In this document: positions 45,736 to 54,277 of the stretch, piece after piece
Position numbering within the stretch: position 1 is the stretch's first letter
Layout of the letters: every line of letters begins with the position of its first letter
Assembly (NCBI GenBank): GCA_003213095.1
Contig: QCNV01000004.1
Coordinates: 1 to 64,000, forward strand
Length of the DNA stretch: 64,000 nt
Reading direction: 5' to 3'
Source of the DNA: SAR202 cluster bacterium AG-426-M11
GTDB lineage: Bacteria > Chloroflexota > Dehalococcoidia > Lucifugimonadales > UBA826
The notes under the pieces: generated by a model
Databases searched by the model: none
Seen by the model: the letters and a program-made list of their open reading frames with translations, nothing else
What the model was told of the DNA's origin: nothing
Program-made: the position numbers and the translations under genes

Positions 45736-47307
45736 CTAAACTGACAACAATGCTTTTGTGATTGGAGGAACAATTAATAATACTATTCCAGAACAAAGGG
45801 AAGTGGAAGATAAATACGAAATTATTCTTAAATTATTTCCACCTTCTGAAAATTTTGGTGCCAACGAATTCGCTATGGTAAGTATAGCGACTGCAAAAAT
45901 AATTGTATATTGTAACGAACCCATATTAGTCATCTGAAATACATCTAACCCTGATGACAGATCTTGTGTCTGAGGTATATTTAAACCCGGAGGAGCAGTT
46001 AAACCAGTTGGAGCCTCAAATTCTGCAGTCACCATAGTACTTTCACCCGAGACAACTTCATTTAATTTAGAATTGAAATTGATAATAATTTCTAAAACAA
46101 AAACTAATATAAATGCCATTACCAAATTCATAGTAAGAGTAAGAAATGAAAAAGTAGATGATGTTAATTTCCGTTTAGCTCTTAGTTCTGTAATATTTTG
46201 AGCATAATCAGAGCAAATTTCTCCAATTTGAGCTGGATCACAACCTACTTCTACTCCATCAACAAACATACCTGTTGTTCTTGCAGCTAGTTCACTGCCA
46301 GTTTCTCGATTAAAAGTTTCCCATGATTCAGTAGAAGGTAAACCCGATTCTAATCTAGTTCTCAATCTTTCTAGAGGTAATCTCAAATGTTGATATGAAG
46401 CTGAATCTATTCTTCTCAAAGACTCAGTTAAAGTAACTCCTGCAGAACCTGCAATACTTCCAATTGCTCTTAAAAACATTGGTAATTCTTCATCGATTTT
46501 ATTGACTCGACTAGCATCTCGAGAAGCTAAATATCCTGAAGGAAGTAAAGCAATCCCTAACAATATAAAAACTGCAGATGAGGATCTAACAGGGCTAATA
46601 TCGTTAGAAGTAAGTACAAAAAATAACAACATGCCTACTGCAAAAGCTGCAGGACCTAAAATCAATGCTAAAAATCTAGAAATTTTTCTATCTCTTGTAG
46701 CTCCAGAAACTGGGTCATAAGTAAATCTTTCATAAGGTGCTACTTTATAAATAAGATATACTCCGACTGAAGTAACTCCAGTCAATGTAAATAACATCAA
46801 ATATATAAAAGATTCACTGGTAGAACCCAATAAACTTGAAACCTGAGAAACAACCATAATCAGAGTAACAGCTACTAACACAGCAGCATATGCATCTGTC
46901 CATTTCCTTAAATTTTCAACATTTCTTTCATAATCATTCCTATAATGTTCACCTTCTGATCTGGTTTCAGATAACACAAAATCAGACTCAGAACTGCCAG
47001 AGGAAATGGATGCCGAAAATCTCAGCAACAAACTTTTAATTCTTGGAGCTTTTGCTTTTTGTGCTACAGCTTGGAATGCTCGCGTATACTCAACACCCAT
47101 AGACCTAGCCATTAAATTGATATATTCAAAGAAAACTGCTGTAACAAATTTTTGCCTTCCACAATATTCCAATAATCTATCTCTACCTACACCACCTCTT
47201 GCTAATATAGACATGTAAGTTAATTGTGAAAAAAGATCAAATCCAATTACTTGGTTATCAGAAGAGACCTTCTCTATTTGCCTGGGCGAGGATGTTGTGG
47301 AGTTCAT
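45736..47307 (-). CDS. arlJ: Archaellum membrane platform protein ArlJ (FlaJ)
   Basis: Polytopic T2SF/TadC-fold protein, 523 residues, the membrane base on which ArlI works. A cytosolic N-domain ends with RFSASISSGSSESDFV; YERNVENLRKWTDAYAAVLVAVTLIMVVSQVSSLLG is the first helix region and closely follows the archaeal FlaJ pattern (LR-WTDAY). A second cytosolic domain (FLRAIGSIAGSAGVTLTESLRRI) and further helices up to the C-terminus complete the fold. The ATG lies inside the end of arlI (50-bp overlap), the usual order I-J. Confidence 0.88.
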   Translation of the reverse strand: MNSTTSSPRQIEKVSSDNQVIGFDLFSQLTYMSILARGGVGRDRLLEYCGRQKFVTAVFFEYINLMARSMGVEYTRAFQAVAQKAKAPRIKSLLLRFSASISSGSSESDFVLSETRSEGEHYRNDYERNVENLRKWTDAYAAVLVAVTLIMVVSQVSSLLGSTSESFIYLMLFTLTGVTSVGVYLIYKVAPYERFTYDPVSGATRDRKISRFLALILGPAAFAVGMLLFFVLTSNDISPVRSSSAVFILLGIALLPSGYLASRDASRVNKIDEELPMFLRAIGSIAGSAGVTLTESLRRIDSASYQHLRLPLERLRTRLESGLPSTESWETFNRETGSELAARTTGMFVDGVEVGCDPAQIGEICSDYAQNITELRAKRKLTSSTFSFLTLTMNLVMAFILVFVLEIIINFNSKLNEVVSGESTMVTAEFEAPTGLTAPPGLNIPQTQDLSSGLDVFQMTNMGSLQYTIIFAVAILTIANSLAPKFSEGGNNLRIISYLSSTSLCSGIVLLIVPPITKALLSV

Positions 47308-49045
47308 AAAAGTTTGTATTATCCCGTTCTGCTAATCTTCTTAAAATCTCTGCTCTACGATCTAATTCCTCATAAATTTTTCTATATTCCAAAGGTGGAA
47401 GACCTCTTCTAGAAGCCACTACCTGTTCTAATAAATAAGTATTCATATAACCAGGGAATTCATGTTCATCAGTAGCTGGATTCCATTTAAATACTTCAAT
47501 AAATCCAAAAGAATTAGATTCTGGATCATATTCTACTATTTCATTAATACTTAAACATCTTCTTGCAGGAGTCCCGTCAGGTAACCTTACAGCACTCATA
47601 ATGATTACCATATTGAGGTTATCAACGTAAGTTTTTGGAACATTAATTGGATTACCAGTTAATCTTTGAATCAATTTTTCCACAGATGAAGCGTGGAATG
47701 TAGCCATACAGGCATGACCTGTTTGCATAGCCTGAAAAGCAATAGCGCCCTCTGCGCCTCGAATTTCTCCAATAACTATTTCTTCAGGTCTTTGTCTCAA
47801 AGCAGCCACAAGTAAATCAAACATTGTAACTGAACCACTATTATCCCCACCTCCACGTACAACTTCTCTAATCCAATTTTGGTGAGGAACTTGCAATTCA
47901 GGAGTATCTTCAATACTTACTATTTTTGCATTAGGAGGAATAAACGTACTAATAGCATTTAAGATAGTAGTTTTGCCTGATGCTGTCTCTCCCGAAACGA
48001 AAGTGTTCATTCCTTCTGATAGCATTAATGAAATATAAGCTGCCATCTCAAATGTCATAGACTTAAAATTAATTAAATCTAATATGCTAAATGGAGTTGC
48101 ACTGAATTTCCTGATAGTGTAATTACTACCCCTCTTAGAAACATCCCCACCATAAACAATATTTATTCTAGAACCATCAGGAAGAGTTGCGTCAACAATT
48201 GGATCTCGTAGTGTTACAGGTCTTCCTATTTTTTCAGATAATTGAATGACATATTGATCCAATTTTTCAGTGTCAGTAAATTCCACACTAGCTTTTAATC
48301 CACCAAAAGTTTTGTGTTCAATGTACAAAGGACCAACACCACTACAACTAATATCTTCTATATAAGGATCTTCAACCAAAGGATCCATGATACCCATCCC
48401 AACTTTTTCTCTCTTCATCAAGTAGCGTAGACCTTGAAATTGATCATCAGAAATATCTAATACATTTTGAATTTTTTTTGAATTATTCTTTGATCTACCA
48501 CAAATTTCATCTACTGCAGTCATAATCACATCTAATCGAGCATCTTTATCAGGTGCTTCACGTAATTCATCGATATAATCCATTAATTGAACATCAACTT
48601 CTTTAACTATATCCTCAACTCCAGGAACCAATGAAGGCTCTACAGCCAAGTAGTAATCTCTAGTATCATCTGGGTCATGAATCACATGAATAAATACTCC
48701 TCCACCTACTGGATAAAGTAAATTTCTTTTATCTTGTGAATCAGCTGATTTATTAACAAAACTTTTAAACTCTGGAATACCAATTTCATCAATTGGTAAT
48801 TCGGAAACATATGCTCCTAAATGCCTATATTGTTCAGCCTGCTCTTTAAATTCTTTAGGTAATTTTTGAATAATTTTTTCGTCCAATTCAAAATTAGGTG
48901 AAATCCCATTTGAAACGTTGTCTAAATAACCTCTAATACCTTCACGAGCAACCTGATTGGAGCCTGAAAAAGGCAAAGTGCCATTTTTAGATTTTTGTGA
49001 ACCCATTTGAACAACAACTTTAAAGCTGTCTAACCCAAATTTCAT
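47258..49045 (-). CDS. arlI: Archaellum assembly/motor ATPase ArlI (FlaI)
   Basis: VirB11/PilT-type secretion ATPase, about 595 residues, with a long N-terminal domain. Walker A FVSGETASGKTTILNAIS, the Asp-box SIEDTPELQVPHQNWIREV, Walker B IVIGEIRGAEG and the His-box GHACMATFHASS are intact. The last ~100 residues (DNLNMVIIMSAVRLPDGTPARRC, then EIVEYDPESNSF) match FlaI and not PilB/TadA. I use ATG 49045, two bases after the arlH stop with AAGG upstream; the ORF-track start at 49153 merely reads back through arlH. Confidence 0.92.
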   Translation of the reverse strand: MKFGLDSFKVVVQMGSQKSKNGTLPFSGSNQVAREGIRGYLDNVSNGISPNFELDEKIIQKLPKEFKEQAEQYRHLGAYVSELPIDEIGIPEFKSFVNKSADSQDKRNLLYPVGGGVFIHVIHDPDDTRDYYLAVEPSLVPGVEDIVKEVDVQLMDYIDELREAPDKDARLDVIMTAVDEICGRSKNNSKKIQNVLDISDDQFQGLRYLMKREKVGMGIMDPLVEDPYIEDISCSGVGPLYIEHKTFGGLKASVEFTDTEKLDQYVIQLSEKIGRPVTLRDPIVDATLPDGSRINIVYGGDVSKRGSNYTIRKFSATPFSILDLINFKSMTFEMAAYISLMLSEGMNTFVSGETASGKTTILNAISTFIPPNAKIVSIEDTPELQVPHQNWIREVVRGGGDNSGSVTMFDLLVAALRQRPEEIVIGEIRGAEGAIAFQAMQTGHACMATFHASSVEKLIQRLTGNPINVPKTYVDNLNMVIIMSAVRLPDGTPARRCLSINEIVEYDPESNSFGFIEVFKWNPATDEHEFPGYMNTYLLEQVVASRRGLPPLEYRKIYEELDRRAEILRRLAERDNTNFYELHNILAQANREGLF

Positions 49046-49046
49046 A

Positions 49047-49751
49047 TTAAGCCTTAGCCCTAGAAACCGGAACAATTCGTATTCCCATAGCGGGTTCAAC
49101 TTCAAATCCCATAATATTTCCAGTTTTATTATCTGCGCCTCGAATCTTAGCAACTTCCATAGTCTTTATAAGATTTGTCCCAGAAGAAGTCACTTGTAAT
49201 CTCAAATAAGCATCACATATAGATCTAACTCTTAAAAGAAAATCTTCATCAAAAGCATTTTCATGAACTGTGCAAGCAATAACCTGACCTTTTTCACAAA
49301 CATCTTTTAAACCATTAAAAAAATCTTGAATTTTTTCACCCCCTGCCCTAGACACAAATGTAGTCAAAGAATCAATCACGATCATTTTTGAAGAATGCTG
49401 TTGTTGTATATGATTAGATAATTGATCGAAAAATAAATCGGGATCCTCGTTTTCAGCAGAAGAAGTAATAGGAAAAACTTGCAAGTCATTCATGAGAAAA
49501 TAATCAGTAACTTCTTGCCCCAAACTTTCCATCTGTCTTAAAAATGCATGAATATTTTGTTCAGTAGTATAAATTGTTGCTGATTTACCATCTCTTAAAG
49601 TACCCCAAATTAATTGCTGAGCAAAGGTACTTTTCCCTGATGCATCTTGACCTTCAATTAACATAACAGTTTTAAGTGGAATCCCTCCACCCAAACGCCT
49701 GTCAATTTCTACACTACCAGTACTGATTACTTCTGAAGATTGAGTTGTCAT
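49047..49751 (-). CDS. arlH: Archaellum KaiC-like ATP-binding protein ArlH (FlaH)
   Basis: RecA/KaiC-like protein that binds ATP and regulates ArlI at the motor base. It has STGSVEIDRRLGGGIPLKTVMLIEG, Walker A EGQDASGKSTFAQQL and Walker B KMIVIDSLTTFVS; the C-terminal strand pattern (LIKTMEVAKIRGA, GFEVEPAMGIRIVPVSRAKA) is that of FlaH. It is 234 residues, the archaeal length. ArlH has no counterpart in type IV pili or Tad systems, so together with ArlI/J it makes this an archaellum rather than a pilus. Confidence 0.92.
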   Translation of the reverse strand: MTTQSSEVISTGSVEIDRRLGGGIPLKTVMLIEGQDASGKSTFAQQLIWGTLRDGKSATIYTTEQNIHAFLRQMESLGQEVTDYFLMNDLQVFPITSSAENEDPDLFFDQLSNHIQQQHSSKMIVIDSLTTFVSRAGGEKIQDFFNGLKDVCEKGQVIACTVHENAFDEDFLLRVRSICDAYLRLQVTSSGTNLIKTMEVAKIRGADNKTGNIMGFEVEPAMGIRIVPVSRAKA

Positions 49752-49777
49752 TTTATGATCCTGATAACTTTATTTAG

Positions 49778-50752
49778 TTAATTGTTACACAAAGAGTCAA
49801 AATTTTCTGTAGTTTTCAACCCATTTGGCCAAATCACGATCAATGTGCCGGGTTCTTTATTGTAATTATTTAACTTTGTTGAAATCTGAATAGTTTCATT
49901 ATTATTCAAAATACTAGGTTCATATTGATCATTAGATTGCAGTATTCCATTTTCAGTAATAGTTGCAGGAAGCACAAAAGACCATTCATCATTCCCGGGG
50001 GTTGCATTCAATGATTTATTCAATTTCAAGAAAGTTTCTGGTTGATTTGCAGGACGTAATTGAATAAAAATATCGATTTTTTCAGAAAAATACATCGAAC
50101 CTACCGGAAAAGAAGTTTGGCCAACATTTTTTAAACGAAATTTATCAACACATTGAAAATCAGATAAATTCACAGCTACACCATGAGTGATATCTACAGA
50201 ATATTTTCCATGATAATCACCGTTTGATCCAAACGACCAAACTTTCAAATGGTGTTTGTTTGTATCTGTTGAATTCGTTAAAGAGGTAACGTCTAATGAT
50301 CCAAATCTACTAAGTGAATCAATATATTTAGACCCGAAATTGGTAGCAGTAACATTTTCTCCAACACCGTAATAATCCAAAGATAACCTATTTGCTGTAC
50401 TACGCCCCATTTCAGTCAAAAAATCCCTAACATAATTAATTTGGAAATTTAATCCTGCGGGAGCATCAAACCAATAACATTGATATGGATCAGTCCCAGT
50501 AACCTCCCCTTGTCTTGGTATACCAGTAAAAAGTGGTTTACAACCTAAAGCGTCAACTTCATTATAACTAGCTAATGTAGATACTTCTGAGGTTAATTCA
50601 AATGCTGAGTCTAATTTTTCTGCTCTATACTCAGCAGCAGTACGATTCGCTTCAGCTAATAAATTCATTCCAATCTGATTAGATCTAAACATAACTATAA
50701 CTGAAGTTAGTAGAACAGAAATGATTAATAATGCAGAAATGCTTGAACCCAT
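49778..50752 (-). CDS. ArlF-like archaellum stator/pilin-like protein
   Basis: It begins MGSSISALLIISVLLTSVIVMFRS, a short N-terminus and one helix as in ArlF (MGFSxSG...), then a soluble exterior part. Residues ~195-324 have an Ig-like strand pattern (FQCVDKFRLKNVGQTSFPVGSMYFSEKIDIFIQL ... TIQISTKLNNYNKEPGTLIVIWPNGLKT) like ArlF/ArlG domains that contact the cell surface. At 324 residues it is about twice the archaeal size, with an inserted region of some 130 residues. The family call rests on position and the weak N- and C-terminal patterns. Confidence 0.6.
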   Translation of the reverse strand: MGSSISALLIISVLLTSVIVMFRSNQIGMNLLAEANRTAAEYRAEKLDSAFELTSEVSTLASYNEVDALGCKPLFTGIPRQGEVTGTDPYQCYWFDAPAGLNFQINYVRDFLTEMGRSTANRLSLDYYGVGENVTATNFGSKYIDSLSRFGSLDVTSLTNSTDTNKHHLKVWSFGSNGDYHGKYSVDITHGVAVNLSDFQCVDKFRLKNVGQTSFPVGSMYFSEKIDIFIQLRPANQPETFLKLNKSLNATPGNDEWSFVLPATITENGILQSNDQYEPSILNNNETIQISTKLNNYNKEPGTLIVIWPNGLKTTENFDSLCNN

Positions 50753-50767
50753 TTAGGTCACCAAGAT

Positions 50768-51256
50768 CTATTGATCAAACTTAAATTGATAATTTGATTG
50801 AATTCCGTTAGATGTCGCAAAACGTAAAAAATAAATTTTAGGTTTAATCAATGCGCTAGCATTATTAAGTTTAATTGAAATTTCAACAGTCTCACCTTGA
50901 GTCCATGGACCTGTTTTAGTTGTACTCCAGTTATTGTCTGCAAGATTCCCAGTAGAATCATAGGATAAAACATAAAATTGAGTCTGATCATTAGATCCAA
51001 TAAAAATATCGGATAAACTCAATTGAGTAATATTTGCTCCACCTATGTTTTTAACCCAAGCATTTACCGTTGTAGAATTCGTTGAGTGAACAGTTACAAT
51101 TTCTACATCTGTAGAAATTCTTACTGATAAATCTTTTTGAGATTCAACAATTGATCTACTACTACTCCCAACAATAGGTGTAAGCGTAGTAGTAACTAAT
51201 GCAGCAGCAGTAACTCCAGCAATAACCAATAAGGCAGTAACAATCACTTTATCCAT
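50768..51256 (-). CDS. ArlG-like archaellum stator/pilin-like protein
   Basis: 162 residues: a membrane helix near the start (IVTALLVIAGVTAAALVTTTLTPIV), then a beta-rich domain with RISTDVEIVTVHSTNSTTVNAWVKNIGGANITQL, which closely resembles the 'DVEIxxV ... VYVKNxGxxxI' core of archaeal ArlG. In archaea ArlF and ArlG form the fixed stator that anchors the motor to the S-layer. Here the order is G then F, the reverse of most archaea. Which of the two is F and which is G should be settled by profile search. Confidence 0.65.
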   Translation of the reverse strand: MDKVIVTALLVIAGVTAAALVTTTLTPIVGSSSRSIVESQKDLSVRISTDVEIVTVHSTNSTTVNAWVKNIGGANITQLSLSDIFIGSNDQTQFYVLSYDSTGNLADNNWSTTKTGPWTQGETVEISIKLNNASALIKPKIYFLRFATSNGIQSNYQFKFDQ

Positions 51257-51271
51257 GATTTACTCCTGATA

Positions 51272-51799
51272 TTAAGCAGAGTCTATAGAAATACAAACTA
51301 ACTTATGTAGTTCTGATACCACCTCAGAATAAGCAGATGGAGACATAGGGTCGTCTGAAGAATACATCTCATCTAACATAGACATATTCTTCAAAATAAA
51401 TTTTGCCATTAATGGACTAATCATTCCTGAATTCTCATAGGCTTCTAAAATAGGAAATAATCTAGCAGCAGTCAGTCCTTTTTCTTTAGAGTTTCCCATC
51501 CATCCCAATAAGTCATTTAATGTGCCTTTATTGTTCTGATCAGCAGACATATCTAACCCCGAATCATTACCAAAGTATGGTTGAGGCTTTCCTGCTGGGG
51601 CAGGCATTGGAGAAGAATTAGATACAGGTGAGGCGGCAGCTGCTGCCTGAACGATTTGAGGTGCAGAAATCACATCAGATTTCCTTAACCAAATATCTCT
51701 CATATCTATCAAAATCTGTCTAATTTCAGATTTTAATAAATTAACTTCACCCTCTAGAGCTTCTACTCTTTGTTGTAATTGTGAATTCGAGGTAGTCAT
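51272..51799 (-). CDS. ArlD/E-like cytosolic archaellum protein
   Basis: 175 residues: an N-terminal coiled coil (QLQQRVEALEGEVNLLKSEIRQIL), an Ala/Pro linker and a C-terminal helical domain TLNDLLGWMGNSKEKGLTAARLFPILEAYENSGMISPLMAKFILKNM. This pattern (LL-W-...-G-...-L-x-Y-x-x-x-G-W/M-I-S) is like the ArlD/E domain of euryarchaea, where ArlCDE form the switch complex under the motor. Position between archaellin and ArlG also fits. Similarity is weak, so confidence is moderate. Confidence 0.6.
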   Translation of the reverse strand: MTTSNSQLQQRVEALEGEVNLLKSEIRQILIDMRDIWLRKSDVISAPQIVQAAAAASPVSNSSPMPAPAGKPQPYFGNDSGLDMSADQNNKGTLNDLLGWMGNSKEKGLTAARLFPILEAYENSGMISPLMAKFILKNMSMLDEMYSSDDPMSPSAYSEVVSELHKLVCISIDSA

Positions 51800-51809
51800 T
51801 TATCACCTA

Positions 51810-52457
51810 TTATTCTAAGTTCATCACGCGCATTAACTCTGGAGGTGTCTTTCTAGACAAAATTAACGATCCACCTTGCTGTGGAATAATTTCAAGTCTA
51901 AAAATCATATTAGGACCTAATAAAGTTGCACCACCAGCTTGAGTATCATTCAATACCACTCTAATTTCAGCGACATCACCTTGTTGTAACAATTCTGGAG
52001 TATTGGCAGTAGTTTCCACAACTTTAGTAACAGTTACAGTGCTCAAAATACCGTCAGCTGCAGCTCTTCCATTTATCTCAGCATTAGAAGAATCTCTCTG
52101 ATTATCATCGGAATAAATCAAAGCAATTTTATCTCTAGCAATAGATGTACCTGTAGATCCACTAGCTGTAGTAATCTGAAAAGTTAATGCTTCTACACGA
52201 GTACAAGCACCTTGAGCATTCTGCGCACATTCAGCAATCAGCCCGCCTTTAGGTGCAAAAGTAGAGCTAGCTTCAGCTATTCCAGCTTGTGCAGTAGTTT
52301 TTGCTTTCTCTGTACTAAACAAACCAGTTGTCATAACTGTAAAAGCGAATACAGCAGCAACAACGATAAATGCGATCAAAATAATCGCAGTTTCAAGACC
52401 AGTAATTCCTCTTTGATCTTTCCAAAGTCCATTCATTCTGTCAAACATATTTTTCAT
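51810..52457 (-). CDS. arlB: Archaellin (archaeal-type flagellin), filament subunit
   Basis: 215 residues. The class III signal peptide ends KDQRG (residue 17) and is followed by the filament-core helix ITGLETAIILIAFIVVAAVFAF, then FSTEKAKTTAQAGIAEASS, the archaellin continuation. The C-terminal domain is beta-rich and ends with FRLEIIPQQGGSLILSRKTPPEL, matching the archaellin pattern (P-x-x-G-x-x-x-x-R-x-TP). Two Cys (ECAQNAQGAC) may form a disulfide. AAGGA lies about 11 nt before ATG 52457. It is the first gene of the operon and the only archaellin in the window. Confidence 0.88.
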   Translation of the reverse strand: MKNMFDRMNGLWKDQRGITGLETAIILIAFIVVAAVFAFTVMTTGLFSTEKAKTTAQAGIAEASSTFAPKGGLIAECAQNAQGACTRVEALTFQITTASGSTGTSIARDKIALIYSDDNQRDSSNAEINGRAAADGILSTVTVTKVVETTANTPELLQQGDVAEIRVVLNDTQAGGATLLGPNMIFRLEIIPQQGGSLILSRKTPPELMRVMNLE

Positions 52458-52502
52458 GTCTAATTATTCCTTATAAATAACTAAATCAATTTTTCAATCT
52501 AC

Positions 52503-52532
52503 ATTCTAACAGTACTACAAAGAAGATTGTAA
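52503..52532 (-). promoter_or_regulatory. Candidate promoter of the archaellum operon
   Basis: On the minus strand TTACAA, an 18-bp spacer and TAGAAT lie 46-75 bp before the archaellin ATG, a sigma-70 type pair. The TAGAAT -10 is the same as at the two amt promoters. No UP or operator element is evident. Confidence 0.45.
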
Positions 52533-52544
52533 GTATTGTTAAAT

Positions 52545-53426
52545 TTATTCTACAAATTGAAGAATGTATGCAGGCCAATAATTCTCAACTATCGCTCCTA
52601 TAATCACGATCACAAAAGCGATTATAGCTAGAACTAATACGGCATTTAAAACTTTATACAATCTAGGATTTTTAAAACCGTATATTGTTACCCCACGTGA
52701 TAAAAATATACCAGCTAAAGAACCTACTATATAAGCTAATCCCTCTAAGATAATGTGAGGAATCAAGGCTACAAAAGCATAAATAATATACATTGTAGGG
52801 TCAGCAGCAGATTCCAGGCCAACTTTTGTTAGAAGGACTAAAGTAATACTCCATCTCCCCGCATTCCAACCTAAAGCTAGACTAGCTCCCAAACTTCTAA
52901 ACATAAATGAAAACCAAAAAAACAATATCAAAATAGCGGTATTGTTAAAGAAAAATTGCCAACCATGGCCGGCAAATCTGTCTCCTGTTAAGACAAATTG
53001 CTCACTGGGATATGCAGCCCCAACAAAAGTAAATCTCTCAACAAGAATGTCTCTCTCAATAATTGAAGCCAATATAGCCCAAACAACTAGCATACTAACT
53101 AAAATCACTGTTCCAGAAACAATACTTTTCCTGTTTGCAGTCCATCCGCCCACCCCTTGATCCCAAATCCTCTCACGATTAATTCTTAAAATTTGATTTA
53201 CTCTAGGCACTATTGCGGCGGTAGCAATCGCTAATGACGCTAAACCTGCTTCACTCATGGGGATAATAACGGTAGTAACAACAACACCAATAAAAACTGC
53301 TAACGCAGCCTCAATCCCTATTAATAGATTCCATCTAAAATCAGATTCAACCTTAATATGATCTAGTGTTGCTCCTATAACAGAACCTGGCTCTTCAGAA
53401 GACCTGATATTTGCAAACATGTTCAT
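52545..53426 (-). CDS. SpoIIM/DUF95-like membrane protein
   Basis: 293 residues with six or seven helices. After two N-terminal helices and a cytosolic loop (RVNQILRINRERIWDQG), an exterior segment and the C-terminal half follow. FNNTAILILFFWFSFMF, then IPHIILEGLAYIVGSLAGIFLSRGV match the 'N..........PHGxxElxAxxxaGxxG' core of stage II sporulation protein M (DUF95). Spore formation is not implied; the family is wide in Archaea and Chloroflexota. It precedes the archaellin gene by 87 bp on the same strand. Confidence 0.75.
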   Translation of the reverse strand: MNMFANIRSSEEPGSVIGATLDHIKVESDFRWNLLIGIEAALAVFIGVVVTTVIIPMSEAGLASLAIATAAIVPRVNQILRINRERIWDQGVGGWTANRKSIVSGTVILVSMLVVWAILASIIERDILVERFTFVGAAYPSEQFVLTGDRFAGHGWQFFFNNTAILILFFWFSFMFRSLGASLALGWNAGRWSITLVLLTKVGLESAADPTMYIIYAFVALIPHIILEGLAYIVGSLAGIFLSRGVTIYGFKNPRLYKVLNAVLVLAIIAFVIVIIGAIVENYWPAYILQFVE

Positions 53427-53497
53427 TAATGTCTACTCCCAGAAAAATTTCCAATATTATTTCCGACATAGTACATAATAAACATGTTTTTTTCACC

Positions 53498-54145
53498 CTA
53501 TTTTTTCTTGAAAATCATTATGTTTTTTGTGTTTAAAATAATATCCCAATCCCAAATTTCTTCAATAAACTTCAATGTTTCTGGAGAATAAAAAGCTATA
53601 TGAGTTGGATCTAATTTGTAATACCAATCCGAAAATTCAATATCTTCATAAAAAATAGATGTCATGATACCCAAAACCCCGTTTGGTTTAAGTAATTTAT
53701 GCAATCTATCGAATTCAAATCTAATATTTTCAAAATGTTCTACTGTTTCAGAACAAACTACAAAATCATAATTCTCTTCTAATACAATTTCATCATTAGC
53801 AAAAAACTTATCAAACACATTGACTTTTATTCCCTCTTCTTGAAACATCAAAGATAAAGTGGGCTCTGGGCCAGACCCGAAATCTAATCCAACTGAATCA
53901 GATTTTATCAATGGATCTATTTGCATTTTAAGTCTGTTTAAAAATTTCCTGTAATTGGGATCGTATGGCAAATTTTCATGTTCTAAATAACGTTTTTTTT
54001 CATCTTCTTCATTTAAATGGAATTCAAGAGGCACAAAAACCAGATCACAAATTTCACATTTTAAATAATCCCGAAGAAGGTTTTTTCTATTACTCTCAAA
54101 AAACAAATCTAATTTTGCAGACAAACAAAGGGGACATTGATTCAA
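53498..54145 (-). CDS. Class I SAM-dependent methyltransferase with N-terminal Cys pairs
   Basis: About 215 residues. An N-terminal zinc-ribbon-like part has CPLC and CEIC about 25 residues apart. A Rossmann methyltransferase follows: VGLDFGSGPEP (SAM loop), VNVFDKFFA, FVVCSETVEHFEN and LLKPNGVLGIMTSIF. The pairing resembles small-molecule or sugar C-methyltransferases. TTG 54145 has AGGAG six bases upstream and gives an N-terminus directly before CPLC, so I prefer it to the ORF-track start at 54196. It is divergent from the phosphoesterase operon. Confidence 0.8.
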   Translation of the reverse strand: MNQCPLCLSAKLDLFFESNRKNLLRDYLKCEICDLVFVPLEFHLNEEDEKKRYLEHENLPYDPNYRKFLNRLKMQIDPLIKSDSVGLDFGSGPEPTLSLMFQEEGIKVNVFDKFFANDEIVLEENYDFVVCSETVEHFENIRFEFDRLHKLLKPNGVLGIMTSIFYEDIEFSDWYYKLDPTHIAFYSPETLKFIEEIWDWDIILNTKNIMIFKKK

Positions 54146-54277
54146 ATTATTCTCCTGTAACAGGAAACACATAAAGATGACACCTAAATTTAACAAAAAA
54201 TCAGCATTGATTAAATGGCAGATTCACACATAAAGTTATAAAATGATTTTGGTGAAAATTATCACAAATTTGCAAAT

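Noticed and set aside
49046-49153. Extended N-terminus of ArlI from the ORF track
   Set aside because: The extra 36 residues read through the end of arlH in another frame; ATG 49045 directly after the arlH stop has an RBS.
45736-49751. Tad/Flp or type IV pilus system instead of an archaellum
   Set aside because: ArlH has no counterpart in those systems, the ATPase ends with FlaI-type motifs, the platform protein has the FlaJ LR-WTDAY pattern, and no TadB/TadC pair, PilQ or secretin is present.
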